The notes beneath the pieces are model-generated. The model worked only from the letters and a program-made list of their open reading frames with translations. It searched no databases and was not told the origin of the DNA. From UA16 sp002292325 (GTDB lineage Bacteria; Bacteroidota; Bacteroidia; Flavobacteriales_D; Sanyastnellaceae), in contig CALSRC010000001.1 of NCBI GenBank assembly GCA_943788645.1, positions 434,001-498,000 of the forward strand: a stretch of 64,000 nt of DNA, written 5' to 3'. Positions 36,294-45,200 of the stretch are shown piece by piece (positions within the stretch are counted from its first letter, which is position 1; every line of letters starts with the position of its first letter). The position numbers and the translations under genes are program-made.

Positions 36294-39119
36294 TTACTTG
36301 AAGTAGGTTATCGGAGGATCCAACACCGTGCAATAGTTGCAATAAATAGCCTCCTCATTGTGATCGACATTCGGCGTATCTCCGCCATGGGTTTCCAGCT
36401 GCGAAATGAGCCAGTTCAGCAATTTGCGCGAATCTTCTCGTGTGATTTCTCGACGCCCATCGATGGTCAAAGATAGCAAGCCGACTTTGGCATTCTTGCC
36501 TGAACGAATGCCCAATTGGACCTCAGGGATGCTCGAATCGTTGGGCCCTAATGTTTCGAGGGCAATCGCCGCATAAATAAGGAGTTGAAGTGCTTTCCCC
36601 GCTTTTCCTTTTGCGAGCACTTCTGTCCAATCACCTTTTAACGTTAATTCATTCGAACTCACGTTACCGGTTTTGTAGTCTGTAACGACGCACGTGCCGT
36701 TCTCCAAGTCGATGCGATCCGCCTCACCCTTCAAACGAACGAGCGAAAAGGTCGGGTGATCGGTTTCAAAAGTGTGCGCTAAACTCTTCTCCAGCGACTG
36801 GACGTGCCGGTGCAGGGTCCCATCCAATTCTTGAATTTCGACGTCGATGAGCTTATTAACCGTGGCCTCGGCCATCGCGAAATGCAGAAAGTTTTCTCCA
36901 CTTTCTGTGAGCGATAAGTTAAAAGCAGATGCTACAGAAGTTTTGAGCAGCGCGGATACATCGTTTTTCAATCGAACCAGGTCGGACCGATGCAGCGGGT
37001 TGGTGGTCAATTTCTTCAATCCGTTTTCGAGCACTTTGTGCACGACCGTTCCAAACGTACTGGCCGTCATCTCATCTTCGATCTCCCGTGGCTCTTGCAA
37101 CTGCAGCAAGTATTTATAATAAAAGTCCCGTTTGCAGGCCATGAACGTGTTCCATGCCGAAGGGCTGATGCCCTTTTGAGACCAACGGATTAATTTTTGC
37201 TGACTCCACGTACTCCAATGAAGTGATTGGATTGTGGGCCGTTTGCCTGGAACGGGAGCATAGACTTCCTTTCTTTCGAGGGGAAGTAAATCTTCGCCGT
37301 TCGGACGGAAAGAACGTTCAAATTGAAGGAGGTACCGGCTCTTTTCGGACGCTTCATCTTTTCCGCGGTACAAGAAGTGAACTTCTTGACTACGATTTAA
37401 CAGCCGGTACGTGTAGTAGGCAAAAATGGCCTCGCGCTCGTGCCTGCCGGGAAGTTCCAACTCGTGCCTCAAATCGAATGGGATAAAGCTATCCCTGGGG
37501 GCAGATTTGGGCAGCGTGCCTTCGTTGCAATCCATGATATAAATGCGGTCGTAATCCAATGCCCTGGATTCAATGAGCCCCATGATCTGAAGTCCTTCTT
37601 CAGGTTCCCCCAGCAAGTCAATCCGCTCGCTTTGTAGACCGTTGAACAGAAAGCTCCATGCATCTTCCCGGTCTTGTAAAACGGCATGATGTCTTTCGAA
37701 TTGAACCGCTACACCCACCGCTTGAATGACTTTTTCCCAACCCACCTCAGTCCAGGGATCTGATGAGTCACTGGATTCAAGAAGTGACCCGAGTTCTTGG
37801 GTCCATGCCGATAAGGCTTCGAGCCAATTCCTCGCGTCTTTGGTCGAAAGGGTATCCAATTCGGTGAAAAATGCCCTGACCGGCCCACTGGACAACTCGT
37901 TCAATTGATTTCGCGAAACCCAGGCCCACTTATTTTTGGCCATTTTGTTCAGGACATCGGCTGCATCCGATCGAAATTCCAGCTCGGGATGTGCCTGCAT
38001 CAGGAGAGGTTCACTCAACAAGTTGCGGATGTCTTCGTGGTGTAAACTTCCTTGGTCACGTCGAAGTATTTGTTGCAAGGTTCTTAGAAAACTCCGAGCA
38101 GGTGTGTCGCTCCAGCTTAACCCCATGGTCACGTTGTAATGATCTTGGAGCCCTTCCGGAAGGGATTGCAGGAGAAGCGGGAGTTGGCGTCCATCGGGCA
38201 AAATAATCGCAGTGCGAGCCCGCTCTTCTTTGCTCAGCTTGGAGACTTCTTCACGAATGTATTGGCACTGAAGAATCGTACTGTTGCAATTCACCTCGAT
38301 GATCGAAGGAGGCGTGGTGGCGAGGCGATTGGGAAGTGTGTTGGGCGAGGTGGAGTTGTTTTCAAAATGCGCTCGAATAAACAATCCCGCCTCCACTTCG
38401 GCTTGGTCGACATAGCTGCGGTCGGCATCCCAAATCCACGTGAGTTGCTGTGATTTGTCGTAGCGTTTCAGAAATTTTGTTTCGGCAGGTGTCAAGGCAC
38501 TCATCCCCGCAACAAACACGTGAGCATAGGCATGTTTTTTTGATGACTCGGCCGCTTTGCGCGCTAACAGACCAGAATAACCCTGTTGGCGAAGTTCCAG
38601 TTGATGCAGGAAAGCGGTATGCAATTCGCCCAATTGCAGGTATTGTCTGAGAAAGTTCGTTTGCCCCTCGGTCAGCGATTCCGGATCATCAAAACTCCAA
38701 TTTTCGATTCCTTCGATGTCACAGAGGTTTTTGAAGACCGATGGAGCGTCTTTTAGATGCTGATCGATTTCGTTGAAATCACGCAATGCGATTTGCCCCC
38801 AAGGCATAAATGCTTGAAAGGATTTGTTCTCTTTTTGCTTGCCTGATTGGTCCGCTTCCGGTAAATCACGCCACGTTTTGTACAGCAAAGCCAACGACTC
38901 TGCACCTGCCATGGGAATCCAAGAGGTGTGCGATTGAATCGCAGCACCTAAGGTCTGAACGCTGGGTATCCAACCCGCCGATGGCATTCGATCGGCCAAT
39001 GCACGCTCAAATTTGGCAGCGGCCCGTTGGCTTGGCAATATGACCAAGCATGCTTCGGGTCGAGGGTGCCTTAGAACCTGCTGGGCCAGTTCATCCAGAA
39101 AAGAGGATGTAATTTTCAA
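36294..39119 (-). CDS. AddB-like PD-(D/E)XK nuclease / inactive helicase
   Basis: A 941-residue protein of the RecBCD/AddAB type. The N-terminal half is helicase-like but without a canonical Walker A; it starts LVILPSQRAAAKFERAL and carries RTAIILPDGRQLPLLLQSLP. The C-terminal nuclease domain has FGTVVHKVLENGL, GEADRIDLENG, VVTDYKTG and LQLLIYAAIAL, the PD-(D/E)XK and QxxxY motifs. Possible Fe-S ligands are Cys in FMACKRDFYYKYLL and CNYC at the extreme end, but the fourth cysteine expected for AddB is not visible. Its partner is probably the helicase gene at 51706-55002. The gene is followed two bases later by the flippase. Confidence 0.82.
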   Translation of the reverse strand: MKITSSFLDELAQQVLRHPRPEACLVILPSQRAAAKFERALADRMPSAGWIPSVQTLGAAIQSHTSWIPMAGAESLALLYKTWRDLPEADQSGKQKENKSFQAFMPWGQIALRDFNEIDQHLKDAPSVFKNLCDIEGIENWSFDDPESLTEGQTNFLRQYLQLGELHTAFLHQLELRQQGYSGLLARKAAESSKKHAYAHVFVAGMSALTPAETKFLKRYDKSQQLTWIWDADRSYVDQAEVEAGLFIRAHFENNSTSPNTLPNRLATTPPSIIEVNCNSTILQCQYIREEVSKLSKEERARTAIILPDGRQLPLLLQSLPEGLQDHYNVTMGLSWSDTPARSFLRTLQQILRRDQGSLHHEDIRNLLSEPLLMQAHPELEFRSDAADVLNKMAKNKWAWVSRNQLNELSSGPVRAFFTELDTLSTKDARNWLEALSAWTQELGSLLESSDSSDPWTEVGWEKVIQAVGVAVQFERHHAVLQDREDAWSFLFNGLQSERIDLLGEPEEGLQIMGLIESRALDYDRIYIMDCNEGTLPKSAPRDSFIPFDLRHELELPGRHEREAIFAYYTYRLLNRSQEVHFLYRGKDEASEKSRYLLQFERSFRPNGEDLLPLERKEVYAPVPGKRPTIQSLHWSTWSQQKLIRWSQKGISPSAWNTFMACKRDFYYKYLLQLQEPREIEDEMTASTFGTVVHKVLENGLKKLTTNPLHRSDLVRLKNDVSALLKTSVASAFNLSLTESGENFLHFAMAEATVNKLIDVEIQELDGTLHRHVQSLEKSLAHTFETDHPTFSLVRLKGEADRIDLENGTCVVTDYKTGNVSSNELTLKGDWTEVLAKGKAGKALQLLIYAAIALETLGPNDSSIPEVQLGIRSGKNAKVGLLSLTIDGRREITREDSRKLLNWLISQLETHGGDTPNVDHNEEAIYCNYCTVLDPPITYFK

Positions 39120-39130
39120 ACGAGGGTGAT

Positions 39131-39778
39131 TTAACCGTTCAATTTAAACCCGTTACGGATGAAATCAATGAATTCTTTTCGGCCTTGTACCGTGAATAAA
39201 GCTTGGTTAATTTCGCGAAAAACCGTTCGTTTTGGTTGCTTCGCTGGCGTATTGATTGCCGAACCTTCTTGGGGAGTTCGCTCTGTTTTCGGCGCGGGAG
39301 AGGCCTTGTCAATTTGTTTTTCGGTGAGCACCTGATCCAATGCATCGGCCATTGAAAACCGCTCTTGGGCGGACTTCATCCGACCCAATTGCTCCTCCAG
39401 CAGACCGAGGTTATTCAGGGTTATGGCATCATCGGGATCCAATTCAATGGCTTTTTCGTAGTCCGTGATGGCACCTGCGAAGTCCTTCGTTGCTTGCTTC
39501 ATCCAGCCCCTTGCCGCATAGCGGTAACCATAATCTGGTTGCAAGTTGATGGCGCGGTCGAGCAAGTTCAGGCTCTCTTGGGCTCGCTGATTGTGGAACA
39601 ACGCCACGGCACGGTCATTCAAAAAGTCGGGATCGAGCACCCAATTTTCATCGGCAGCCAGCGCTTGATCGTAGGCTGCAAGAGCACTTTCCCAGTGTCC
39701 CGTGGAGGCTGAAGAGCGCCCTTGGTTGATCGCGAGTGTCCCCGGACGTCGGGAGGGTGGGGTAGAAGAATTGCTCAT
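39131..39778 (-). CDS. TPR repeat protein
   Basis: A 215-residue protein with two to three tetratricopeptide repeats: GHWESALAAYDQALAADENW, RAQESLNLLDRAINLQPDYGYRY and KDFAGAITDYEKAIELDPDDAITLNNLGLLEEQLGR. The C-terminal part (about 140-215) is charged and low in complexity (Pro/Lys/Thr), ending with a helical segment INQALFTVQGRKEFIDFI. There is no signal peptide or membrane segment, so it should be cytosolic and act as a protein-binding scaffold. The ATG at 39778 is preferred to the TTG upstream. It is divergent from murB and 11 bases from the AddB-like gene. Confidence 0.78.
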   Translation of the reverse strand: MSNSSTPPSRRPGTLAINQGRSSASTGHWESALAAYDQALAADENWVLDPDFLNDRAVALFHNQRAQESLNLLDRAINLQPDYGYRYAARGWMKQATKDFAGAITDYEKAIELDPDDAITLNNLGLLEEQLGRMKSAQERFSMADALDQVLTEKQIDKASPAPKTERTPQEGSAINTPAKQPKRTVFREINQALFTVQGRKEFIDFIRNGFKLNG

Positions 39779-39861
39779 GCGTGCGTCGTTGTTCAAAAAT
39801 ACAACGCATCCGGAGGACGTTTGTTTCCAACCGGGTGCCGAACTTGCGCTTGGAGATGAAG

Positions 39862-41139
39862 ATGATCTTTCCCTGTTTCCGAAAATTGATTGGAGTCGAT
39901 ACCTTGTATGCCATCGAGGGTCCTCGGCATGTGATAGAATGGCAACCTTTGGGTGACTCTAAATGGTTGATTCACAAGCATTATGCCTCTGATTATCCCC
40001 GATATCAATGGGTGAGCGAATTGTTGGCGGAGGCAGGACATGCAGAAGCAATTTCCAAAGAAGAATGGCAGGCATGCTTGGCAAGGAGGTCCGGGGAGGA
40101 TGAACGGTCTAGCCTCCCTCGGGTGCTGAAGAACTGGTCATTCGCCGCCAATACGACGTTCGGAGTTGATGCCATGGCAACACGGGCGGTGGAAGTCCAA
40201 TCGGACGCAGATGTTCGCTGGGTTCTGAAGCAGACACGTGAAGCAGGGTTGCCCCTTCTTGTACTCGGGGGCGGTTCCAATGTCCTGTTGCACGGAGACT
40301 GGAACGGCTGGGTGCTCAAAATGGCCATCGAAGGAATGGAGGTTCTATCCGATGACGGACGTGAATTGGATGTGGTAGTTGGAGCCGGGGAAGGCTGGCA
40401 TAAGTGGGTCATGCAAGCCCTAGAAAATGGCTGGAATGGGCTTGAAAACATGGCGCTGATTCCCGGTTCTGTTGGCGCCTCGCCCATGCAAAACATAGGA
40501 GCGTATGGGGTAGAAGTCAAAGATCGATTTCTTTGGCTGGAGGCCATTCATCAGGAAACCGGGGCGTTGGAACGGTTTGATTTTGCACGCTGTGAATTTG
40601 GATACCGCGACAGTATTTTTAAACAAGCGGAGAGGGATCGTTGGGTCATTGTTCGCGTGGCATTCCGGTTGGACCGGAAGGCTCCTTTGCACACCGCGTA
40701 CGGGGCCATTCAGCATGAATTACAGGAATTAAAGGTGGATGTGCCTTCTCATCGGGATGTGGCTGAGGCGGTGATGCGCATTCGAAGATCAAAACTTCCC
40801 GATCCGAACGTACTGGGGAATGCAGGTAGCTTTTTTAAAAACCCCATCTTGGATCCGGAGGAGTTCAATCAGGTGCAAAAGCGCCACCCCCAAGTGGTTC
40901 ACTATTCCTTGGAAGATGGCCGATTCAAATTGGCAGCGGGCTGGCTAATCGACCAAGCGGGTTGGAAGGGACACCGCAGAAAGGGATGCGGCGTGCACGA
41001 TTTACAAGCCCTTGTCCTGGTGAATTACGGGGGCGCAACGGGATCTGAAATTTGGGCGCTGGCCCAGGACATCATCAACGATGTTCAAGAGAAATTTGGC
41101 GTGCAGCTTGAACCGGAAGTCAATCAAATTCGAGGCTAA
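39862..41139 (+). CDS. murB: UDP-N-acetylmuramate dehydrogenase with N-terminal extension
   Basis: MurB reduces UDP-N-acetylglucosamine enolpyruvate to UDP-MurNAc for peptidoglycan synthesis. The core from about residue 88 (338 residues) is a typical type I MurB: SFAANTTFGVDA, VLGGGSNVLLHGDW for FAD, LIPGSVGASPMQNIGAYGVEV, GYRDSIFK with the catalytic serine region, and GNAGSFFKNP. Before it, in the same frame and without a stop, lie about 87 residues (TLYAIEGPRHVIEWQPLGDSKWLIHKHY...) that look like real coding sequence but are not part of MurB. The start at ATG 39862 has a GGAG six bases upstream. GTG at 40123 would give a core-only MurB, so the extension could instead be an upstream gene read through. 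Confidence 0.9.
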   Translation: MIFPCFRKLIGVDTLYAIEGPRHVIEWQPLGDSKWLIHKHYASDYPRYQWVSELLAEAGHAEAISKEEWQACLARRSGEDERSSLPRVLKNWSFAANTTFGVDAMATRAVEVQSDADVRWVLKQTREAGLPLLVLGGGSNVLLHGDWNGWVLKMAIEGMEVLSDDGRELDVVVGAGEGWHKWVMQALENGWNGLENMALIPGSVGASPMQNIGAYGVEVKDRFLWLEAIHQETGALERFDFARCEFGYRDSIFKQAERDRWVIVRVAFRLDRKAPLHTAYGAIQHELQELKVDVPSHRDVAEAVMRIRRSKLPDPNVLGNAGSFFKNPILDPEEFNQVQKRHPQVVHYSLEDGRFKLAAGWLIDQAGWKGHRRKGCGVHDLQALVLVNYGGATGSEIWALAQDIINDVQEKFGVQLEPEVNQIRG

Positions 41140-41147
41140 AAGCACAT

Positions 41148-41182
41148 GCCCGATTTTCGCTGCAGTGCATCGAAAACCGGGC
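41148..41182. terminator. Bidirectional hairpin between murB and porP
   Basis: GCCCGATTTTCG (41148-41159) and CGAAAACCGGGC (41171-41182) form a 12-base stem with one mismatch and an 11-base loop. It sits in the 72-base gap between two convergent genes. The T and A runs lie inside the arms and there is no long T tail, so its strength is uncertain. Confidence 0.5.
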
Positions 41183-41211
41183 AGGCTTGTGAATTCTGAT
41201 CCGCTTAACTA

Positions 41212-42213
41212 TCAGAAAACGGGGCAAGGCAAGTAACGTGGCGACTGAGGTCGCTTGCGTTGTTGCGTCTGCCAAGTATAAGAGAGCACCAATTCGTGGC
41301 TGCCACCTGTCGTGGATAGACCTAATTTATTGAGGGTAATGTCATAGCTGTATCCCACCTTCCAGTTGTCCTGACCGTAGCCTACAATCGCACTCACCGC
41401 ATCCACATCATTCCCTCCTTCAATTGTATGCCCAAACGGCAATCCCTGGTACCACAGTCCAAAACTGAGAGGATGTGTGTCATAATAAACGCCCAGGTCA
41501 AGTTGATCGAACTGGCCTTGCGCCATGTAATTGAATGCGACAATCAGGTCACCGTGATGTTTATTTCGCATGTAATCCACCAAGGGCATGCGCCAGCCGC
41601 CATGAACGGATGTTTTGACATCCATCGGGTCGATGTAGGTGGTATTCAGACTCTCATTCGGGTTGTTCAAATGATCGAAGGAACAGCCCAACCAAGTGTA
41701 TTTGCCGGTGAGTAAAAATCCTGTGGCGAAATCAAAATAGTTTCGCGAAATGCTGGGTCGGTCTTCGATTGTTGAGATTTGTGGCCCTCGAATCAATTGA
41801 TCTCCGAAGGTCAATTGTTGCATGTCGATTGACCGGTTTCCCAATGCTGCTTGCAAGGCAGGGCGCAGGCGCCATCCGTTGCCCAGAGGGATTTCGTACG
41901 CGTACTGCCCCGCAATGCGGGTCGTGCTCAGGCCGCCTGCTCCGGCTTCTTCTTGACTCAATAAGATACCAAATCCGCTATTCAAGTTGCGGTTGTACCA
42001 GTCAGCAGCCACGTGCCAACCGACATAGGCGCCGGGCATAGCCGCCCATTGGTTTCGATAGACACTGACCAGCCGGGCGTCATCCAAGGATCCTGCGAAG
42101 GCGGGGTTGATGCTGGTCGGGATGGCATTGTATTGGGTATATCGTAAGTCCTGAGCCCATGATTGTCCTGCAGACAATCCGATTGCAATGAGGAGTATGT
42201 AAAGCGCTTTCAT
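41212..42213 (-). CDS. PorP/SprF family T9SS membrane protein
   Basis: A 333-residue outer-membrane protein: signal peptide (MKALYILLIAIGLSAGQSWAQ) then DLRYTQYNAIPTSINPAFAGSLDDARLVSVYRNQWAAMPG, the unmistakable opening of the PorP/SprF family, and barrel strands to the C-terminus (GYGQDNWKVGYSYDITLNKLG, SHELVLSYTW). The family works with the T9SS, and SprF types are needed to export a specific large adhesin encoded next to them. Here the gene starts 33 bases after the stop of a 2312-residue PKD protein, a classic sprB-sprF-like pairing. The ATG at 42213 gives the signal peptide. Confidence 0.93.
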   Translation of the reverse strand: MKALYILLIAIGLSAGQSWAQDLRYTQYNAIPTSINPAFAGSLDDARLVSVYRNQWAAMPGAYVGWHVAADWYNRNLNSGFGILLSQEEAGAGGLSTTRIAGQYAYEIPLGNGWRLRPALQAALGNRSIDMQQLTFGDQLIRGPQISTIEDRPSISRNYFDFATGFLLTGKYTWLGCSFDHLNNPNESLNTTYIDPMDVKTSVHGGWRMPLVDYMRNKHHGDLIVAFNYMAQGQFDQLDLGVYYDTHPLSFGLWYQGLPFGHTIEGGNDVDAVSAIVGYGQDNWKVGYSYDITLNKLGLSTTGGSHELVLSYTWQTQQRKRPQSPRYLPCPVF

Positions 42214-42246
42214 AGCGTGTGGAGTATTCGAATTATACATGTAGGT

Positions 42247-45200
42247 TTATTTGATGAGGGTGACGTCGCCAGCCTGAGTGGTTCGGTAGCCGTTGCTAAA
42301 TGTGGCCATGGCTTTCCATGCGTACACGTCCTGACGAACAATGCGGCCCTGGAAGTATCCGTCCCATCCGATGTATGGATCTGTTGATCGGAAAAGCAAC
42401 TCGCCCCATTTGTTGAATACGATCAATTCGTATTCGACGATGCCCATGTGGTGTGGGTGGAAAATGTCGTTGTCCAACGCAGCGGGGTCATAGTACCCTC
42501 CATTTGATCCACCGGTATTTGGGGTGAATGCTGTGGGGAATTCCATGAATCCACCAGCGGTGCCTTCTACGGCATGTTCCAGTATGTAGGTCGTGGGACA
42601 GTTGAAGCTGTTATTCGCTGTCAATGTCACATCATAAACTCCCGGTTCCGTGTAGAAGTGTACAGGGTTTTCTTCTGTACTGACGTTGCCGTCACCAAAG
42701 TCCCAAAAGAATTCTGTCGCATCCATGTCCGAGAGGTTCACGAAGTCCACGGGTTGATCCGGAACGATCACCTGGGTCGGGCTGTTCACAAACGCAGCAG
42801 ATGCCGACGGGAATACCTCCACAGCTCCGTAGTGAATGACCTGCTCTTCTTGGCCTTCATAGCCAATGACAGTGAGGGACACGTGGAAAACGCCCGGTCG
42901 GGTGAACACATGCGTGGGTGAATCCTCCGAGGTCATAACATCGTCACCGAAGTCCCAGATGTACTGGGCACCATGGCTGGAGTGATTTTGAAAATCAACT
43001 GCCAAAGGAGAACAACCAGATCCGCTGCCCGTGAAACTTGCTACGGGGTGTGGAGACAGAATGGTGATCTGTTCTGAATGAGCATCAGCGCAGAACCCAT
43101 TGTCGACTACAACGGTGATGTTGTAGGTTCCCCACGAATCGTAGGTGTGGAAAACAGGTTGCTCCGCGGCTACTTGATCGCCATCACCAAAACTCCAGTT
43201 TTGCACAGCACTGTTCGACGCGAGGCTCAAATTATTGATGCCCACGGTAGTATTGGGGTAGGTTTGAATCGCTGGACTGACGCTGAAGTCTGCTGTTGGC
43301 GTGGAGTAAACCTCAACACCCACAGATACTGTATCGGCACATCCGTATGCGCTCATGGCAATCAGTTCAACCTGGTATGTCACGTCATCGTTGGTCGCAT
43401 TGACAAACGTGTGTTCCGGGGTTTCTTCGTTGGAAGGCGCACTGCCGTCATTGAAGTTCCAGATGAATGACGCTGCTCCCGCCGACTGATTAATCAATTC
43501 TGCTTCAACGGGTGTGCATCCTTGCGCTACGACATCAAATTGAGCATTCAAGTAAGGACCGACCTGAAAAGTCACCGTATCCGTTGCGGCACAACCGTGT
43601 GTATTTTCAGTGGTTATTGTTGTTGTGTACTCTATCAATTCTTCGGTTGGATTGAAGAACGTCTTGGTGTGCACCGAATCCTGGATCAACCCAGTTTCGC
43701 CGTTTCCGTAATTCCAGGTTGTCGCAGCATGTCCTTCGCTGGCATTGTGAAATGTAACATCGACGGGGTAGCACCCTTCGATTTCCTCGATGGACAATTC
43801 GGCTGTTGGTGCACCCCAGACCGCAACGGTTTGTGCGGTTGTATCGGCACATCCAGCTGCACTTGTGGCGATCAACGTTACGAGGTAGTCCGCGTCATCC
43901 GTAGATCCCGTGTCAAAAGTGTGGAAAGGAGATTCCAAGTCGGACGTTGTGCCCTCACCAAAATTCCAGGCATATGAGCCGCTCGCATGAACTGAAGTGT
44001 TCGTGAACGATCCTTGCAGGGGGGTACAAGCGTTTGCTGGAGCTTCGAATCCGGCCGTTACTTCGGGATGTACTGTATGGACAATCGAAGCAGAAGTTGT
44101 GCAGCCAAATGTGGTTGTGGCTGTGAAAACAACCGATGTCACCTCATCTACGGCTGTGGTGTTGGCCGTGTTCTGAATCACCTCCTGCGTTGGGTTTGTC
44201 CAGGTCCCAGCACCACTGATTTCGATGCTTGTGCTGTCGGCGAACTGAGCATTGTGCTCAATGATCCACTCGTCTCCTGAGCATGTAGCATCCGACGACA
44301 TGGTCAACTCAGCTTCAGGCGTTGGATGAACGGTGACCTCAAAGTCACTGCTACCAGCACATCCGTCTACTGAAATAGCTTCTACGCTCACAGCGTACGA
44401 CTGAGCTTCGCCTGCACTGCCTGGGAAGCTCTGAGTCATTGCATCACTTGCTGCAACAGTTTCACCGTCAATGCTCCATGAGATTTGAGAGGTCGGTGTT
44501 CCTGTGTAAACAAATTCACCATTGAACGGAGCGCAGCCCTCTGTCAATCCCGTCCATTCGGAGATGACTCCAGGAAGTACGGTGACCGTTTTTTCTTGAA
44601 CGTCAGCGCAGCCCAAGGAATGCGTAGCAGTCAAGGAGACGGTGTACTCGACGATCTCAGACTCCCCTTCAAAGGTGTATGCATGTGATGCAATGGAGTT
44701 CAAGTTCGCACCGGCGCCGTTTCCATATGACCAGGTGAATGAATCTGCCTGGACGCTATTGTTTGTGAGTTCTATTTCCAAAGGTGCGCATCCGACTTCG
44801 TCCGATAGGTCAAAGTTTGCCACAGGTTGTGGCTTGATGCTCACATCAGCTGAAGCGTTTCCTGCACATCCGAAGGCATTGAATCCTTGGAAATCGATGG
44901 TTTGGGTAACGAGTTCGTTGGAACTGTTCGTCCAATTGTGCGTGGGTGTAGCTTCATTGGACATTGTGCCATCCCCAAATGCCCAGTAGGTACTGGTGGC
45001 ACCTTGTATTTCGGGCATGGTCAAGGTCAATGGAGAACATCCTTCGACGGTTTCCAATGCCAATTCAAACACCGGTGCCGGACTGACTTCAATGGCAATG
45101 GTTCGCTCGTCAGAGCATCCCAATTCATCGATGGCCAAGAGGGTGACATCGAATGTGCTCATTGCATCGGATTCTACCGAGAAGAAGGTGTGCTCGACCG

